DNA of 20,396 nt from Desulfuromonadales bacterium C00003107. GTDB lineage: Bacteria > Desulfobacterota > Desulfuromonadia > Desulfuromonadales > Syntrophotaleaceae. The translations under genes and the position numbers were made by a program. Below the pieces are notes generated by a model. That model saw only the letters and a program-made list of their open reading frames with translations, did no database searches and was not told the origin of the DNA. Below, piece by piece: positions 1 through 8,800 of the stretch. Positions within the stretch are counted from its first letter, which is position 1; each line of letters begins with the position of its first letter. The stretch is from positions 1 to 20,396 of the forward strand of contig MAXT01000029.1 of the NCBI GenBank assembly GCA_001751225.1, given 5' to 3'.

Positions 1-803
1 GCAGCAGCCCATTCCTGGCCGTGAGATCGTTGATAAAGGTAAGCGTGACGATAGGTGAGGATGAGTAGGTCGCGACTGTCCGTGGAGAGATCCATGGCGG
101 TAGGCTGGGAGCGGAATTGGCCATAGGGCAGCAATAAGTCGAAAGAGCTCGGCGGCGGGATCGTGGCTACGGGGCCGATGACCGTAGCCATTTGCAGTTG
201 AACTCCAGGCGGCGGGCCGAGGGGTAAACTGTAAAGCATCGGAGGGTTACTGCGTTTGCTGAGCAGTAGAATTCGAGCAGCGGTCTCATCGACGGCTACC
301 GCCTCGCAGTCGTGGGGACCGTCGGGATAAGTAAAAGTCAAACTCCAAGCCGGCTGAACCTCACCGCTAAAACGGCCCTGGTCATCGGCCTGCGGCTCAG
401 GCAGCGCATGCAGTACCACCCGGTCACGCTGGCCACGATTGTCGCCGACATCGGCCACCAACAACCAGGGTTTGCCCCGCCAAGTAAAAGCGACCAGGTC
501 CTCCCAGTCGTCGTTGTCCACTCCTGCAAGGATCACTTGACCAAGCTCTCTTCCGTCGACGGCCAGGGCATACAGGGCCGACCGGTTTCCGCTGTCGTTC
601 ACGGCCCACAACAGATCGGAGCGACGCCGTGATGTGGCCAGACCGGAGGCTTCGACCAGTTCTGTGGACTGCAGGCGACCACTCTCCACGGCAACAAACT
701 GTGATAAGCGCGGATCGAGAACGACGACTGGCAGTGGTGCACGAACGCAGCCGCTCAGACCCAAAAGCAGATACAAGATCCCACCCACTACAACTTTCCA
801 CAT
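1..803 (-). CDS. Predicted lipoprotein, beta-propeller-like (3' end outside window)
   Basis: The reading frame is open from an ATG at 803 down to base 1, so about 267 residues are visible and the C-terminus is missing. I prefer the ATG at 803 over the one at 809: AGGAA lies six bases before 803 but directly abuts 809. Residues 4-16 are hydrophobic and are followed by the lipobox LSGC with Cys19, so a secreted lipoprotein is predicted. The mature part contains SGLA, WAVNDSGN, DNDDWEDL and VADVGDNRGQRDR, a pattern I associate with extracellular beta-propeller proteins of the SdiA-regulated or esterase-like type. That assignment is from memory of the family, not a search. It is divergent from the lap operon, and nothing in the sequence ties it to adhesion. 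Substrate and activity are unknown. Confidence 0.75.
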   Translation of the reverse strand, partial: MWKVVVGGILYLLLGLSGCVRAPLPVVVLDPRLSQFVAVESGRLQSTELVEASGLATSRRRSDLLWAVNDSGNRSALYALAVDGRELGQVILAGVDNDDWEDLVAFTWRGKPWLLVADVGDNRGQRDRVVLHALPEPQADDQGRFSGEVQPAWSLTFTYPDGPHDCEAVAVDETAARILLLSKRSNPPMLYSLPLGPPPGVQLQMATVIGPVATIPPPSSFDLLLPYGQFRSQPTAMDLSTDSRDLLILTYRHAYLYQRSHGQEWAA

Positions 804-848
804 AATCATTTCCTATGCTTAGATACTTATAAACTGACGATTAACCAT

Positions 849-860
849 CCGTTGCAACGG
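849..860. promoter_or_regulatory. 12-bp perfect palindrome, possible operator
   Basis: CCGTTGCAACGG reads identically on both strands. It lies about 46 bp upstream of the lipoprotein start, a place where an operator would act. The protein that might bind it is unknown, and chance occurrence is possible. Confidence 0.25.
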
Positions 861-959
861 TGATCCTACCGCCCCTAGCTGAGGTAAAGTTGAACTTGTC
901 GCACCCGAAACAAAAAGTTCGCCATGACAGGTGAGGTCAAAAAGAGTACGAATTTGTGT

Positions 960-978
960 AAAAAAGCCTGCAGAGGCT
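960..978 (-). terminator. Weak terminator-like hairpin on minus strand
   Basis: On the minus strand AGCCT-CTGC-AGGCT forms a 5-bp stem with a 4-base loop and runs into six T residues. That is the form of a small intrinsic terminator. No minus-strand gene ends here, so if real it would belong to a short RNA or to a leader of the lipoprotein gene. The stem is short and could be chance. Confidence 0.2.
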
Positions 979-1189
979 ATTCCGTCCGCGCTAAGACCTT
1001 ATACCTCACTTCGCCTTCAAGCTATTGCTTTTCCGGACAGGTGCCAGAGTTTTGACTTCTCGCCGCACAGCGACCCTGCCTTTCCTCTCCCTTCATTCAA
1101 ACATTGAACCTTAGACACTCTACAAAACCTTGTTTTTACGTGTTAATTTCCGGGAAAGTGTTGTATACAAAAGAGCTCTCATGCCATGC

Positions 1190-1205
1190 TGGTGTAGAAA
1201 TTGCT
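1190..1205 (+). promoter_or_regulatory. Candidate sigma-54 (-24/-12) promoter for the lapB operon
   Basis: TGGTGTAGAAATTGCT matches the consensus TGGYRYRNNNNTTGCW at every specified base, including GG and GC separated by ten bases. Transcription would start near 1217 and leave an untranslated leader of about 200 nt before lapB. Sigma-54 promoters need an enhancer-binding activator. I see no obvious activator site, though the 849-860 palindrome lies within looping distance. A match this good can occur by chance in a window of this size, hence moderate confidence. Confidence 0.5.
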
Positions 1206-1424
1206 TTTCTCATATGGTTAGTGTGCATTGTTATTGCTTCGACAGCTGAGGCAGGTCTTACCGGCCTGGTTCATCAAAGAACTGTCGTCGCTTATTTGGC
1301 GGGGTCTTGATCGCCTTAATTTCCACTGGAAAGCTTGGGATTAAATCTCTCTATCGGCGTAGCCTCTGTTCTGATTATTCCAAAGATCCGCGCGACGTCA
1401 TCTTCATAATCCCCCGGAGAACAA

Positions 1425-3626
1425 ATGGAGACTGCTCAAATAAATACCGCAGAGGCAAACGTCTACCCGGCGGAGCCCCAGCCTACCGCAGCTCATATCT
1501 CGCCAGACCATTTTGATCCCCTACTTGAATGTCTGCTGATCGTCTCCCGCTCCCATAACCGGGTTCTCACTCGCGATGCCGCTTTGGCCGGTCTGCCCAT
1601 GGAACGCCAGGAGGTACTATCTCCCGGACTCTTCGAACGAGCCGCCGCACGGGCCGGATTGAGCTGCAACATCGTGCAACGCCCTCTGGAAAAACTGAAT
1701 CCAAACCTTTTCCCAGCGGTTTTGCTGTTTCACGACCAGGAAGCTTGTGTGCTGCTGGGCTGGAACGAAGACGAAACGGTTGCCCGAGTGATCTTCCCCG
1801 AACTAGGGGAGGCAGAAGTAGACCTACCGCTGGAAAAGCTGGCGGAACGTTACTGCGACAGAGCCATTCTGATCCGGCCCCGCTTCCGGTTTGACGCCCG
1901 CGCCCCAGAAGTGGGAAAGGTCCGGGAGCGTCACTGGTTCTGGGGCACACTGGGGGAGAATCTGCCCCTCTACCGGGACGTACTGGTCGCCGCCTTCATA
2001 ATCAGTTTGTTTGCCCTGGCACTGCCTCTCTTCATCCGCACTGTCTACGACCGAGTGGTACCTAATCATGCCTTTGACACACTGTGGGTGCTAGCGGCCG
2101 GCGTGGCGGTGGTGCTGGTGGCCGATGTAGTGATGCGCACCATGCGAGGCTATTTCCTCGATTTGGCCAGCAAGCGCGTTGACGTGAAACTCTCATCTTT
2201 CATCATGGAGAGGGTGCTGGCCACCCGTCTGGAAAGCCGCCCCTTAAGCACCGGTTCCTTTGCCGCCAACCTACGTTCCTTCGAAACGATACGGGATTTT
2301 ATCACTTCGGCGACGGTGACGGCATTTATCGACCTTCCCTTTGCCTTCCTTTTCGTCCTAGTTATCGGCTGGATTGCCTGGCCCATTGCCCTGACGATTT
2401 TCGGCGGCATGATCCTGGTACTCCTGATCGGCTTGACTGTGCAGAAGAAGATGCACCATCTGGCCGAAACGAGTTATCGAGGTGGTGCCCAGAGAAACGC
2501 CACCCTGATCGAGAGCCTGGTCGGCCTGGAGACGATCAAGTCTCTTGGCGCCGAAGGCATCATGCAACGCAAATGGGAATCGAGCGTCTCTTTCCTGGCC
2601 CGGACCAGCGCCAGCTTACGCCTGCTCTCTATGTCCACCATCAACAGCGCCATGTGGGTGCAGCAACTAATTTCGGTGGCCACCATCATCATCGGCGTCT
2701 ACCTGATTGCTGAGGGCCGTCTCTCCATGGGCGGCCTGATCGCCTGTTCCATGCTTTCCTCACGTGCCATGGCTCCCATCGGTCAGGTGGCCGGCCTGCT
2801 GATGCAGTACCACAGCGCCAGCATCGCCCTGAAATCGCTCGACGGCATTTTGAACAAGGCGGTGGAACGCCCCGATGACGCCAATTTCGTCTCCCGCAAA
2901 ACCTTCTGCGGGGACATTCAGCTCAAGGACGTAAGCTTCAGCTACCCCGGCCAGGATCTTAACGCCCTGCATGGCGTATCGCTGCACATCCGGGAGGGCG
3001 AACACGTGGCCATCCTCGGCCGGGTCGGTTCCGGAAAAACCACCTTGCAACGGTTGATTGTCGGCCTCTACCAACCGACGGTCGGCTCGGTTTTGATCGA
3101 CGGCATCGATCTGCGGCAGATTGACCCGGCGGAACTGCGCCGGCAGACCGGTTATGTCTCCCAAGACATAACCCTTTTTTACGGCACCCTGCGGGAGAAC
3201 CTGACCATGGCCCTGCCGACGGCTGACGACGCGGCGGTACTCAAAGCAGCTGATTGCGGCGGTATTCTCGAGTTTGTCAACAGCCACCCCCAGGGCTTCG
3301 ACATGATGATCGGCGAACGAGGGGAATCCCTCTCCGGCGGCCAACGCCAGGGGGTGGCCATCGGCCGGGCCCTTATTGGCGAGCCCCCCATCCTGCTGCT
3401 GGACGAACCGACCGGTTCCATGGACCATTCCAGCGAGGGAACCATCAAAAACCGCTTGAAAACAGCTGCCGAAGGCAAAACGATGATCGTCATCACCCAT
3501 CGCACTTCGCTGCTCGACCTGGTCGACCGAATCATCGTCCTTGACGGCGGCAAGATCGTTGCCGACGGGCCCAAGGATCAGGTCATCAAGGCCTTGCGGC
3601 AGGGTCGCATCGGAAGGACGTCATGA
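1425..3626 (+). CDS. lapB: LapB-type type I secretion ABC transporter
   Basis: This 733-residue inner-membrane exporter is the ATPase of a type I secretion system and would export the RTX adhesin encoded downstream. Residues about 30-150 form a C39-like domain without the catalytic cysteine context of true C39 peptidases, as in non-cleaving exporters of the LapB/HlyB class. The membrane domain begins near residue 186. The nucleotide-binding domain carries Walker A GRVGSGKTT (532-540), the signature LSGGQRQ (636-642), Walker B ILLLDE (656-661) and the switch His692. GGAG lies five bases before the ATG. Its TGA is shared with the start of lapC in an ATGA overlap, so the two are translationally coupled. 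Length and order (LapB then LapC) are typical of the family. The substrate assignment is inferred from position. Confidence 0.95.
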   Translation: METAQINTAEANVYPAEPQPTAAHISPDHFDPLLECLLIVSRSHNRVLTRDAALAGLPMERQEVLSPGLFERAAARAGLSCNIVQRPLEKLNPNLFPAVLLFHDQEACVLLGWNEDETVARVIFPELGEAEVDLPLEKLAERYCDRAILIRPRFRFDARAPEVGKVRERHWFWGTLGENLPLYRDVLVAAFIISLFALALPLFIRTVYDRVVPNHAFDTLWVLAAGVAVVLVADVVMRTMRGYFLDLASKRVDVKLSSFIMERVLATRLESRPLSTGSFAANLRSFETIRDFITSATVTAFIDLPFAFLFVLVIGWIAWPIALTIFGGMILVLLIGLTVQKKMHHLAETSYRGGAQRNATLIESLVGLETIKSLGAEGIMQRKWESSVSFLARTSASLRLLSMSTINSAMWVQQLISVATIIIGVYLIAEGRLSMGGLIACSMLSSRAMAPIGQVAGLLMQYHSASIALKSLDGILNKAVERPDDANFVSRKTFCGDIQLKDVSFSYPGQDLNALHGVSLHIREGEHVAILGRVGSGKTTLQRLIVGLYQPTVGSVLIDGIDLRQIDPAELRRQTGYVSQDITLFYGTLRENLTMALPTADDAAVLKAADCGGILEFVNSHPQGFDMMIGERGESLSGGQRQGVAIGRALIGEPPILLLDEPTGSMDHSSEGTIKNRLKTAAEGKTMIVITHRTSLLDLVDRIIVLDGGKIVADGPKDQVIKALRQGRIGRTS

Positions 3627-5014
3627 TTCAGCGCCTATTCGACCGACTGAAGCAGATCAAGTTTCCGATGAGCCTCTTCGACCGCCTGCTGGAAGCCAAG
3701 CTGCCGGTGCGTACCTATGACAACCTCGCTTGGGACCTCGATGCCGACTGGGCCCGCCTGGAGCAGGAACCGCTGCGGGCCCGCGCCCTCCTCTACTGGG
3801 GCTGTCTGGTCCTTGCCGCCCTGTTGGTCTGGGCCGGGTTTGCCCAGATCGATGAAGTCACCCGGGGCGAGGGAAAAGTTATACCCTCCCGACAGGTGCA
3901 GATCGTGCAATCGGTCGACGGTGGTATTGTCTCCGACATCCTGGTGCATGAAGGGGAAATCGTTGATATCGGGCAAGTCTTATTTCGTATCGACCCAACC
4001 CGCTTTCTCTCCTCCTTACGGGAAAATCGTGTTCAATATATGGCCCTGCTGGCCAAAGCCGAACGCCTGCGGGCCCTCTCCGAGGGACGCCCTTTCTCAC
4101 CCGCCGACGAACGATTACAGAAAATCCCCGCTATCCTGGAACACGAACGCACCCTGTACCTTTCCAATCGGGAAGAACTCGATGTACAGCTCCATATCGC
4201 CGATCAGCAGCTCACGCAACGTCGGCAGGAACTGGAGGAAGCGCGATCCCGGCACAACCAGCTCACCCAGAACCTCGAACTGGTGACCCGAGAATTTACC
4301 GTATCGGAACCCCTTGCCTCCTCCGGCGCGGTATCAGAAATCGACCTATTGCGCCTGAAACGGGAGATGGTGCGCCTCAGCGGTGAGCGAGCCCAGACAG
4401 AATCCCAGATCAAGCGCCTGCAGTCGGCGGTTGTTGAAGCACGGAGGAACATCCAGGAAGTTGATCTAAACTTCCGCAACCGGATTGGCGCCGAGCTTTC
4501 TGATGTTATGGGCAAAGTTTCCTCCCTCGCCGCAGGCAGCACCACCTTATCGGACCGCGTCCAGCACGCTGAAATCAAATCCCCGGTCCGCGGAACGATA
4601 AAAAGCCTGTTCATCAACACTCTGGGTGCCGTCGTGAACCCTGGCAAGGAGGTCGTGGAAGTGATTCCCCTTGATGACACCCTGCTGCTGGAAGCCAAAG
4701 TCAAACCCCAGGACATCGCGTTTTTGGGGCCGGGCCAGGAGGCCCTGGTCAAGTTCACCGCCTATGACTTCGCCATCTATGGCGGTTTGAAGGCAGTAGT
4801 CGAACATATAGGCGCCGATACGGTCACGGACGAGCGTGGCAATGCCTTTTACGTCATCCGGGTCCGCACCCATGAATCGGGTTTCGGCAAGGACCTGCCG
4901 ATCATCCCGGGCATGGTGGCGCAGGTCGATGTTATCACCGGGAAAAAAACCATCCTTAACTACCTGCTCAAGCCCGTTATGCGGGCCAAAGCCAATGCGT
5001 TGAGTGAACGATGA
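3623..5014 (+). CDS. lapC: LapC-type membrane fusion (HlyD family) protein
   Basis: This 463-residue periplasmic adaptor joins the ABC exporter to the outer-membrane channel. A cytoplasmic N-terminus of about 53 residues precedes a single membrane segment (about 54-73). A lipoyl-like half follows (about 83-125, VQSVDGGIVSDILVHEGE). A long helical hairpin rich in Glu, Arg and Gln (about 130-310) comes next, then the second lipoyl half (SPVRGTIKSLFINTLG, near 319) and a beta-barrel to the C-terminus. This is the standard HlyD/LapC order and length. The ATG overlaps the lapB stop by four bases, with GGAAGGA just upstream inside lapB. It overlaps the next gene in the same way, so lapB, lapC and the regulator form one transcription unit. 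Confidence 0.94.
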   Translation: MIQRLFDRLKQIKFPMSLFDRLLEAKLPVRTYDNLAWDLDADWARLEQEPLRARALLYWGCLVLAALLVWAGFAQIDEVTRGEGKVIPSRQVQIVQSVDGGIVSDILVHEGEIVDIGQVLFRIDPTRFLSSLRENRVQYMALLAKAERLRALSEGRPFSPADERLQKIPAILEHERTLYLSNREELDVQLHIADQQLTQRRQELEEARSRHNQLTQNLELVTREFTVSEPLASSGAVSEIDLLRLKREMVRLSGERAQTESQIKRLQSAVVEARRNIQEVDLNFRNRIGAELSDVMGKVSSLAAGSTTLSDRVQHAEIKSPVRGTIKSLFINTLGAVVNPGKEVVEVIPLDDTLLLEAKVKPQDIAFLGPGQEALVKFTAYDFAIYGGLKAVVEHIGADTVTDERGNAFYVIRVRTHESGFGKDLPIIPGMVAQVDVITGKKTILNYLLKPVMRAKANALSER

Positions 5015-5673
5015 TGACCATGCACCTCTGTCTTTCTAGCCAAACCAAACAGCTCGGCCGCTGGCGCCAGGCCTTTCCTGACGGGCACATCACCTGTTCA
5101 CCGGAAACCTTGCTCGCCAACAAAACTGCCGGCCTGCTCTGGCTCCACGCTAGCTCCACACCTGAAATGCGCATCGACGAATCAATCCATGCCGCAAGAG
5201 AGCACCTGCCGGAAATCCGGATCGTGGTGCTCTCCAACACTCCAACTCAGCAGGAAGCCCTGTTGGCGCTGCATAGCGGAGCCGCCGGCTACTGCCATGC
5301 CCAGGCCACTCCGAGTCTGCTTCAACAGGTCGCCACGGTGGTGGAAAACGGTGGGCTCTGGATCGGCACCGAGCTGATGAGCCGCATCCTTGCCGCAACG
5401 GGTCAATTGCACTCCTGCAATCCCGACCATCTGGCCCTCGCTCAGCTCACGCCACGAGAACGAGACGTCGCTCTGGCCGTCGGCCGCGGCATCTCCAACA
5501 AGGAAGTCGCCCAGCAACTCGCCATCACCGAGCGCACCGTCAAGGCTCACCTTGGCGCAATCTTCGAAAAACTGGGAGTCCGCGATCGCCTGCAGCTGGT
5601 GGTCTTTCTCAACCGCGATGCCGAGCCGACAGACGCCCATCAGAACCCCACATACAGCGCCTTCCCCGGGTAA
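5011..5673 (+). CDS. LuxR-type regulator with degenerate receiver domain
   Basis: This 220-residue transcription factor has a C-terminal LuxR/GerE helix-turn-helix (about 145-200: LTPRERDVALAVGRGISNKE, then ITERTVKAHLGAIFEKLGV). The N-terminal half folds like a response-regulator receiver by pattern (LLWLHAS, IVVLSN, GAAGY). However, the phosphoacceptor aspartate position appears as His46, the acidic pair near residues 9-11 is missing, and the conserved lysine after GY is Ala97. It is therefore probably not controlled by phosphorylation. CsgD and VpsT, which regulate biofilm genes, are comparable; the WIGT at 117-120 is not the c-di-GMP motif W(F/L/M)(T/S)R of VpsT. The start overlaps the lapC stop, and ATG 5014 is an equally possible start. 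A role in controlling the lap genes is inferred from linkage only. Confidence 0.88.
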   Translation: MMTMHLCLSSQTKQLGRWRQAFPDGHITCSPETLLANKTAGLLWLHASSTPEMRIDESIHAAREHLPEIRIVVLSNTPTQQEALLALHSGAAGYCHAQATPSLLQQVATVVENGGLWIGTELMSRILAATGQLHSCNPDHLALAQLTPRERDVALAVGRGISNKEVAQQLAITERTVKAHLGAIFEKLGVRDRLQLVVFLNRDAEPTDAHQNPTYSAFPG

Positions 5674-5807
5674 CACCCACTTTCCTTACCCCGGCTGATT
5701 AACTCATAAAGCCTCGTGACAAAACGGCCAGCGTGCATTAGTCCAAAAATACCGTCATAAATATCCCCATCTAGTACTTTCGTACAATTTTCTTATTCAT
5801 TCTGCCC

Positions 5808-5816
5808 TGCTATATT
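5808..5816 (+). promoter_or_regulatory. Extended -10 element upstream of adhesin gene
   Basis: TGCTATATT is an extended -10 (TGn plus TATATT) ending 63 bp before the adhesin ATG at 5880. No good -35 hexamer lies 16-18 bp upstream, which is tolerated for extended -10 promoters. It would give the adhesin its own transcript apart from lapBC. The surrounding 206-bp gap (5674-5879) is AT-rich and otherwise featureless. The ribosome site AAGGA at 5865-5869 sits a rather long ten bases from the ATG. Confidence 0.4.
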
Positions 5817-5879
5817 ACGCAAACTCAAAAACCCCGAATTACAGCAACGTCCCTTTGCCGCTGAAAGGATAGCATCGTT

Positions 5880-8800
5880 ATGAGCCATCATCCTATTGCC
5901 ACTGTAGCCGCCGTAACCGGCAGCGCATTCGCCCGCAACGAAAACGGGGAACTTCGCGTTTTAAAGGCTGGCGATACCCTGTTGGAAGGCGAAGTTGTCC
6001 TAGCCTCCGCCGATGGCCACGTCGAGCTGTCCTTTGTCGACAATTCCACCATGGAGGTCGTAGAAGATCAATCCGTCACGCTTACCAGCGACCTGTTGGA
6101 ATCAGGCCCGTTCGATGCCACAGACAGCGCCTTGGCCGACGATACGGCCGAGCGGATATTGCAGTTGCTAGCGGAAGACAAGGAAATCGATGAAGCTATT
6201 GAAGCCCCGGCGGCAGGTCTTGCCGGTGGCGAAGGTGGCGGCGGCAACAACTTTGTGCGCCTGCTGCGCATAGCTGAAGGGGTTGATCCGCTACATTACG
6301 AATTTTCGGGCACTTCAGGGACGGAAGCAGCGACTTTTGAGAACCCTCTGGAGGTTGATGATGACGGGGGGATTGGGGGGGCCACCATCACCGTCGACAC
6401 CATCACCGCCGACGATATCATCAACTCGGTGGAAGATGATGCCCCCATTACCGTGAACGGCACCGTCGCTGGCGATGCCGCGGCAGGAGATACGGTCAGC
6501 TTTACCGTCAATGGCACCGAGTACACCACCACGGTTGATCCCGGTGGTACCACCTGGAGTGTCGCCGTTAGCGGAGCGGATCTGGCAGCCGACACCGAGT
6601 TTGAGGCCACGGTTACCGGCACCGACAATAACGGCAATCCCTTCTCCGGAACCACAACCTCCACCCATACGGTGGATCTGGAGGCTAACGCCACCATCAC
6701 CGTCGGCAACATCACCGCCGACGATATCGTCAACTCGGTGGAAGATGATGCCCCCATTACCGTGAACGGCACCGTCGCTGGCGATGCCGCGGCAGGAGAT
6801 ACGGTCAGCTTTACCGTCAATGGCACCGAATACACCACCACGGTTAATCCCGATGGTACCACCTGGAGTGTTGCCGTTAGCGGCAGCGACCTCGCGGCCG
6901 ATGCCGAGTTTGAGGCCACCGTCACTGGAACCGATGTTAACGGCAATCCTTTCACCGGGTCCACGACCTCCACCCATGAAGTTGCGCCAATGTTTAACAT
7001 CACCGAAGACTCGGTAACTCTCTATGAAGAAGGTCTGCAAGCAGGGGATGGCGCGCCCTTCGACGGCATACCCGAAACTCCAGGCGATCCTGGAATTGCT
7101 TCCGATGGTGGCCTATTTGGTATTTCCGACCCCGATGGAGACTCTCTAACCATTACCTTGAATGGTCCTGACGGCCTGACTTCTGATGGCCAGAATGTTA
7201 CCTGGAACTGGCATTGGGACGCTGATTCTAGCAGCGGAACACTGATCGGCTCTGCCGGCGGCCAGGAGGTCGTGGATATCAACATCAATGACAAGGGCGC
7301 ATACGACGTAACCCTCAACGGTCCCATTGATCACCCAAATCCAGGCGAGGATACGCTATCCTTCGAGGTCGGCGTGCGTGCCTCGGACGGCACGGCCTTC
7401 ACCGATGGAACCCTGACCATCAACATCGCGGATGACAGTCCCATCGGAGAGGACACGACTCATTCGCTTACCGTGCAACAGTCCGACACCAACCTGATGG
7501 TTATTTTGGATGTTTCCGGGAGCATGTCCAGCAGTTCAGGGGTTGACGGTCTCTCGCGGCTTGAGCTGGCCAAACAGGGCATCCATAACCTGCTCGACGG
7601 TTATGACGAGTACGGAGATGTGAGCGTGCGCCTCGTCACCTTTTCCTCCGGGGCCGGCGAAATAGGCGAGGAGTGGATGACCGTAGAAGAAGCCCGCGGT
7701 TTCATCAATGCCCTGGGGGCTGGGGGCATGACCAACTATGACGCCGCACTGGATACAGCCATGTCGGCTTTTTCCAGCGATGGAGCGATTGCTGGCGCAC
7801 AGAATGTGTCATATTTCCTATCCGATGGCGCCCCGACATACGGAGCCGGTGATTCAAGCACCCTGACTGGCGCGAATAATAACGCCTCTGGCGATTTGGG
7901 CATTCAAAACGCCGAGGAGACGATCTGGACCGATTTCCTGACCCTGAACAAGGTCCATTCGATTGCCCTGGGGATGGGCAGCGGCATAAATGAAGGAAAG
8001 TTAGAACCGATCGCTTATGACGGCATCGTCGGGCAGGACACGCACGGCATTGTGGTCACAGATCTAGCCACACTTGATGCTACGTTGCAGTCGACCATCA
8101 TCATTCCGCCGATTACCGGCAGTATTCTGGCTAGTGGCGTAATGGGTTCCGGCGCCGCCTTCGGGGCCGACGGCGGCTATCTGCAAGCACTGACGGTTGA
8201 CGAAGTCACCTATACCTTCGACGAAAGCGACGGCAGCCTCGCCGTAAGCCAGTCCAGCGATTACAGCTACGACACGGATAGCCACCAGGTCACCCTCACA
8301 ACGACTGCAGGGGCCGAGCTTACCGTGGATTTCGACGACGGAACTTATAAGTATCTGGCGTCGCCGAATGTAACCGAGCCTTACCGGGAGACCCTGGCCT
8401 ACACGATTGCCGACAACGACGGCGATGCGACTGCGGCTACCCTTACCCTGGATGTCTCCCAGTTTGAGGCGCAAAACGATCATGTGATCACCAACACCGC
8501 TGTCGGTGACTCTCTGGATATTCCTTTAGACGCCTTGACAGCTAACGACAGCGTAACGGCCCAGACCTCTATGGGGAATGTCGTCCCAGGTGCCGGCACC
8601 GACCTGTCAATTGCCAACGGCAAGGTGACACTGAACAATGTTGCCAACGGACAAGGTTTTGCCTATGAAATTACCACCGGCGGAACCAGCGATTCGGCGG
8701 CGGTCGATGTATCGTTGGTCGATTCCGACACTCTGATTGGCACCGCCGGTGACGACATTCTGATCAACACCCGCCCAGACATCAGCGCTGCAACTAACAT

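Larger units (their letters stand above)
804..1424. other. Long divergent intergenic region, no gene seen
   Basis: This 621-bp stretch separates the lipoprotein gene from lapB. The short open frames here (about 1104-1310 and 1307-1516) lack ribosome sites and recognisable protein sequence, so I do not call them genes. It holds a 12-bp perfect palindrome at 849-860, a short hairpin with a T-run on the minus strand at 960-978, a TTGTATACAA palindrome at 1161-1170 and a sigma-54-like element at 1190-1205. I compared it by eye with the c-di-GMP (GEMM) riboswitch consensus and saw no match. Confidence 0.6.

Noticed and set aside
804..1424. c-di-GMP (GEMM) riboswitch upstream of the lap operon
   Set aside because: I looked on both strands for the conserved GEMM core and tetraloop-receptor pattern and did not find it. 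An Infernal scan would settle this.
1104..1516. Two short plus-strand open frames upstream of lapB
   Set aside because: Neither has a convincing ribosome site or family pattern, and the second overlaps the well-supported lapB start.
5666..5694. Possible terminator after the LuxR gene (CCGGGTAA with TTACCCCGG)
   Set aside because: The stem has a bulge, a 12-base loop and no T-run, and it includes the stop codon. Too weak to call.
6315..7040. Minus-strand open frames opposite the Ig-like repeats
   Set aside because: They arise because the repeated DNA is open in several frames. The plus-strand adhesin frame explains the sequence.
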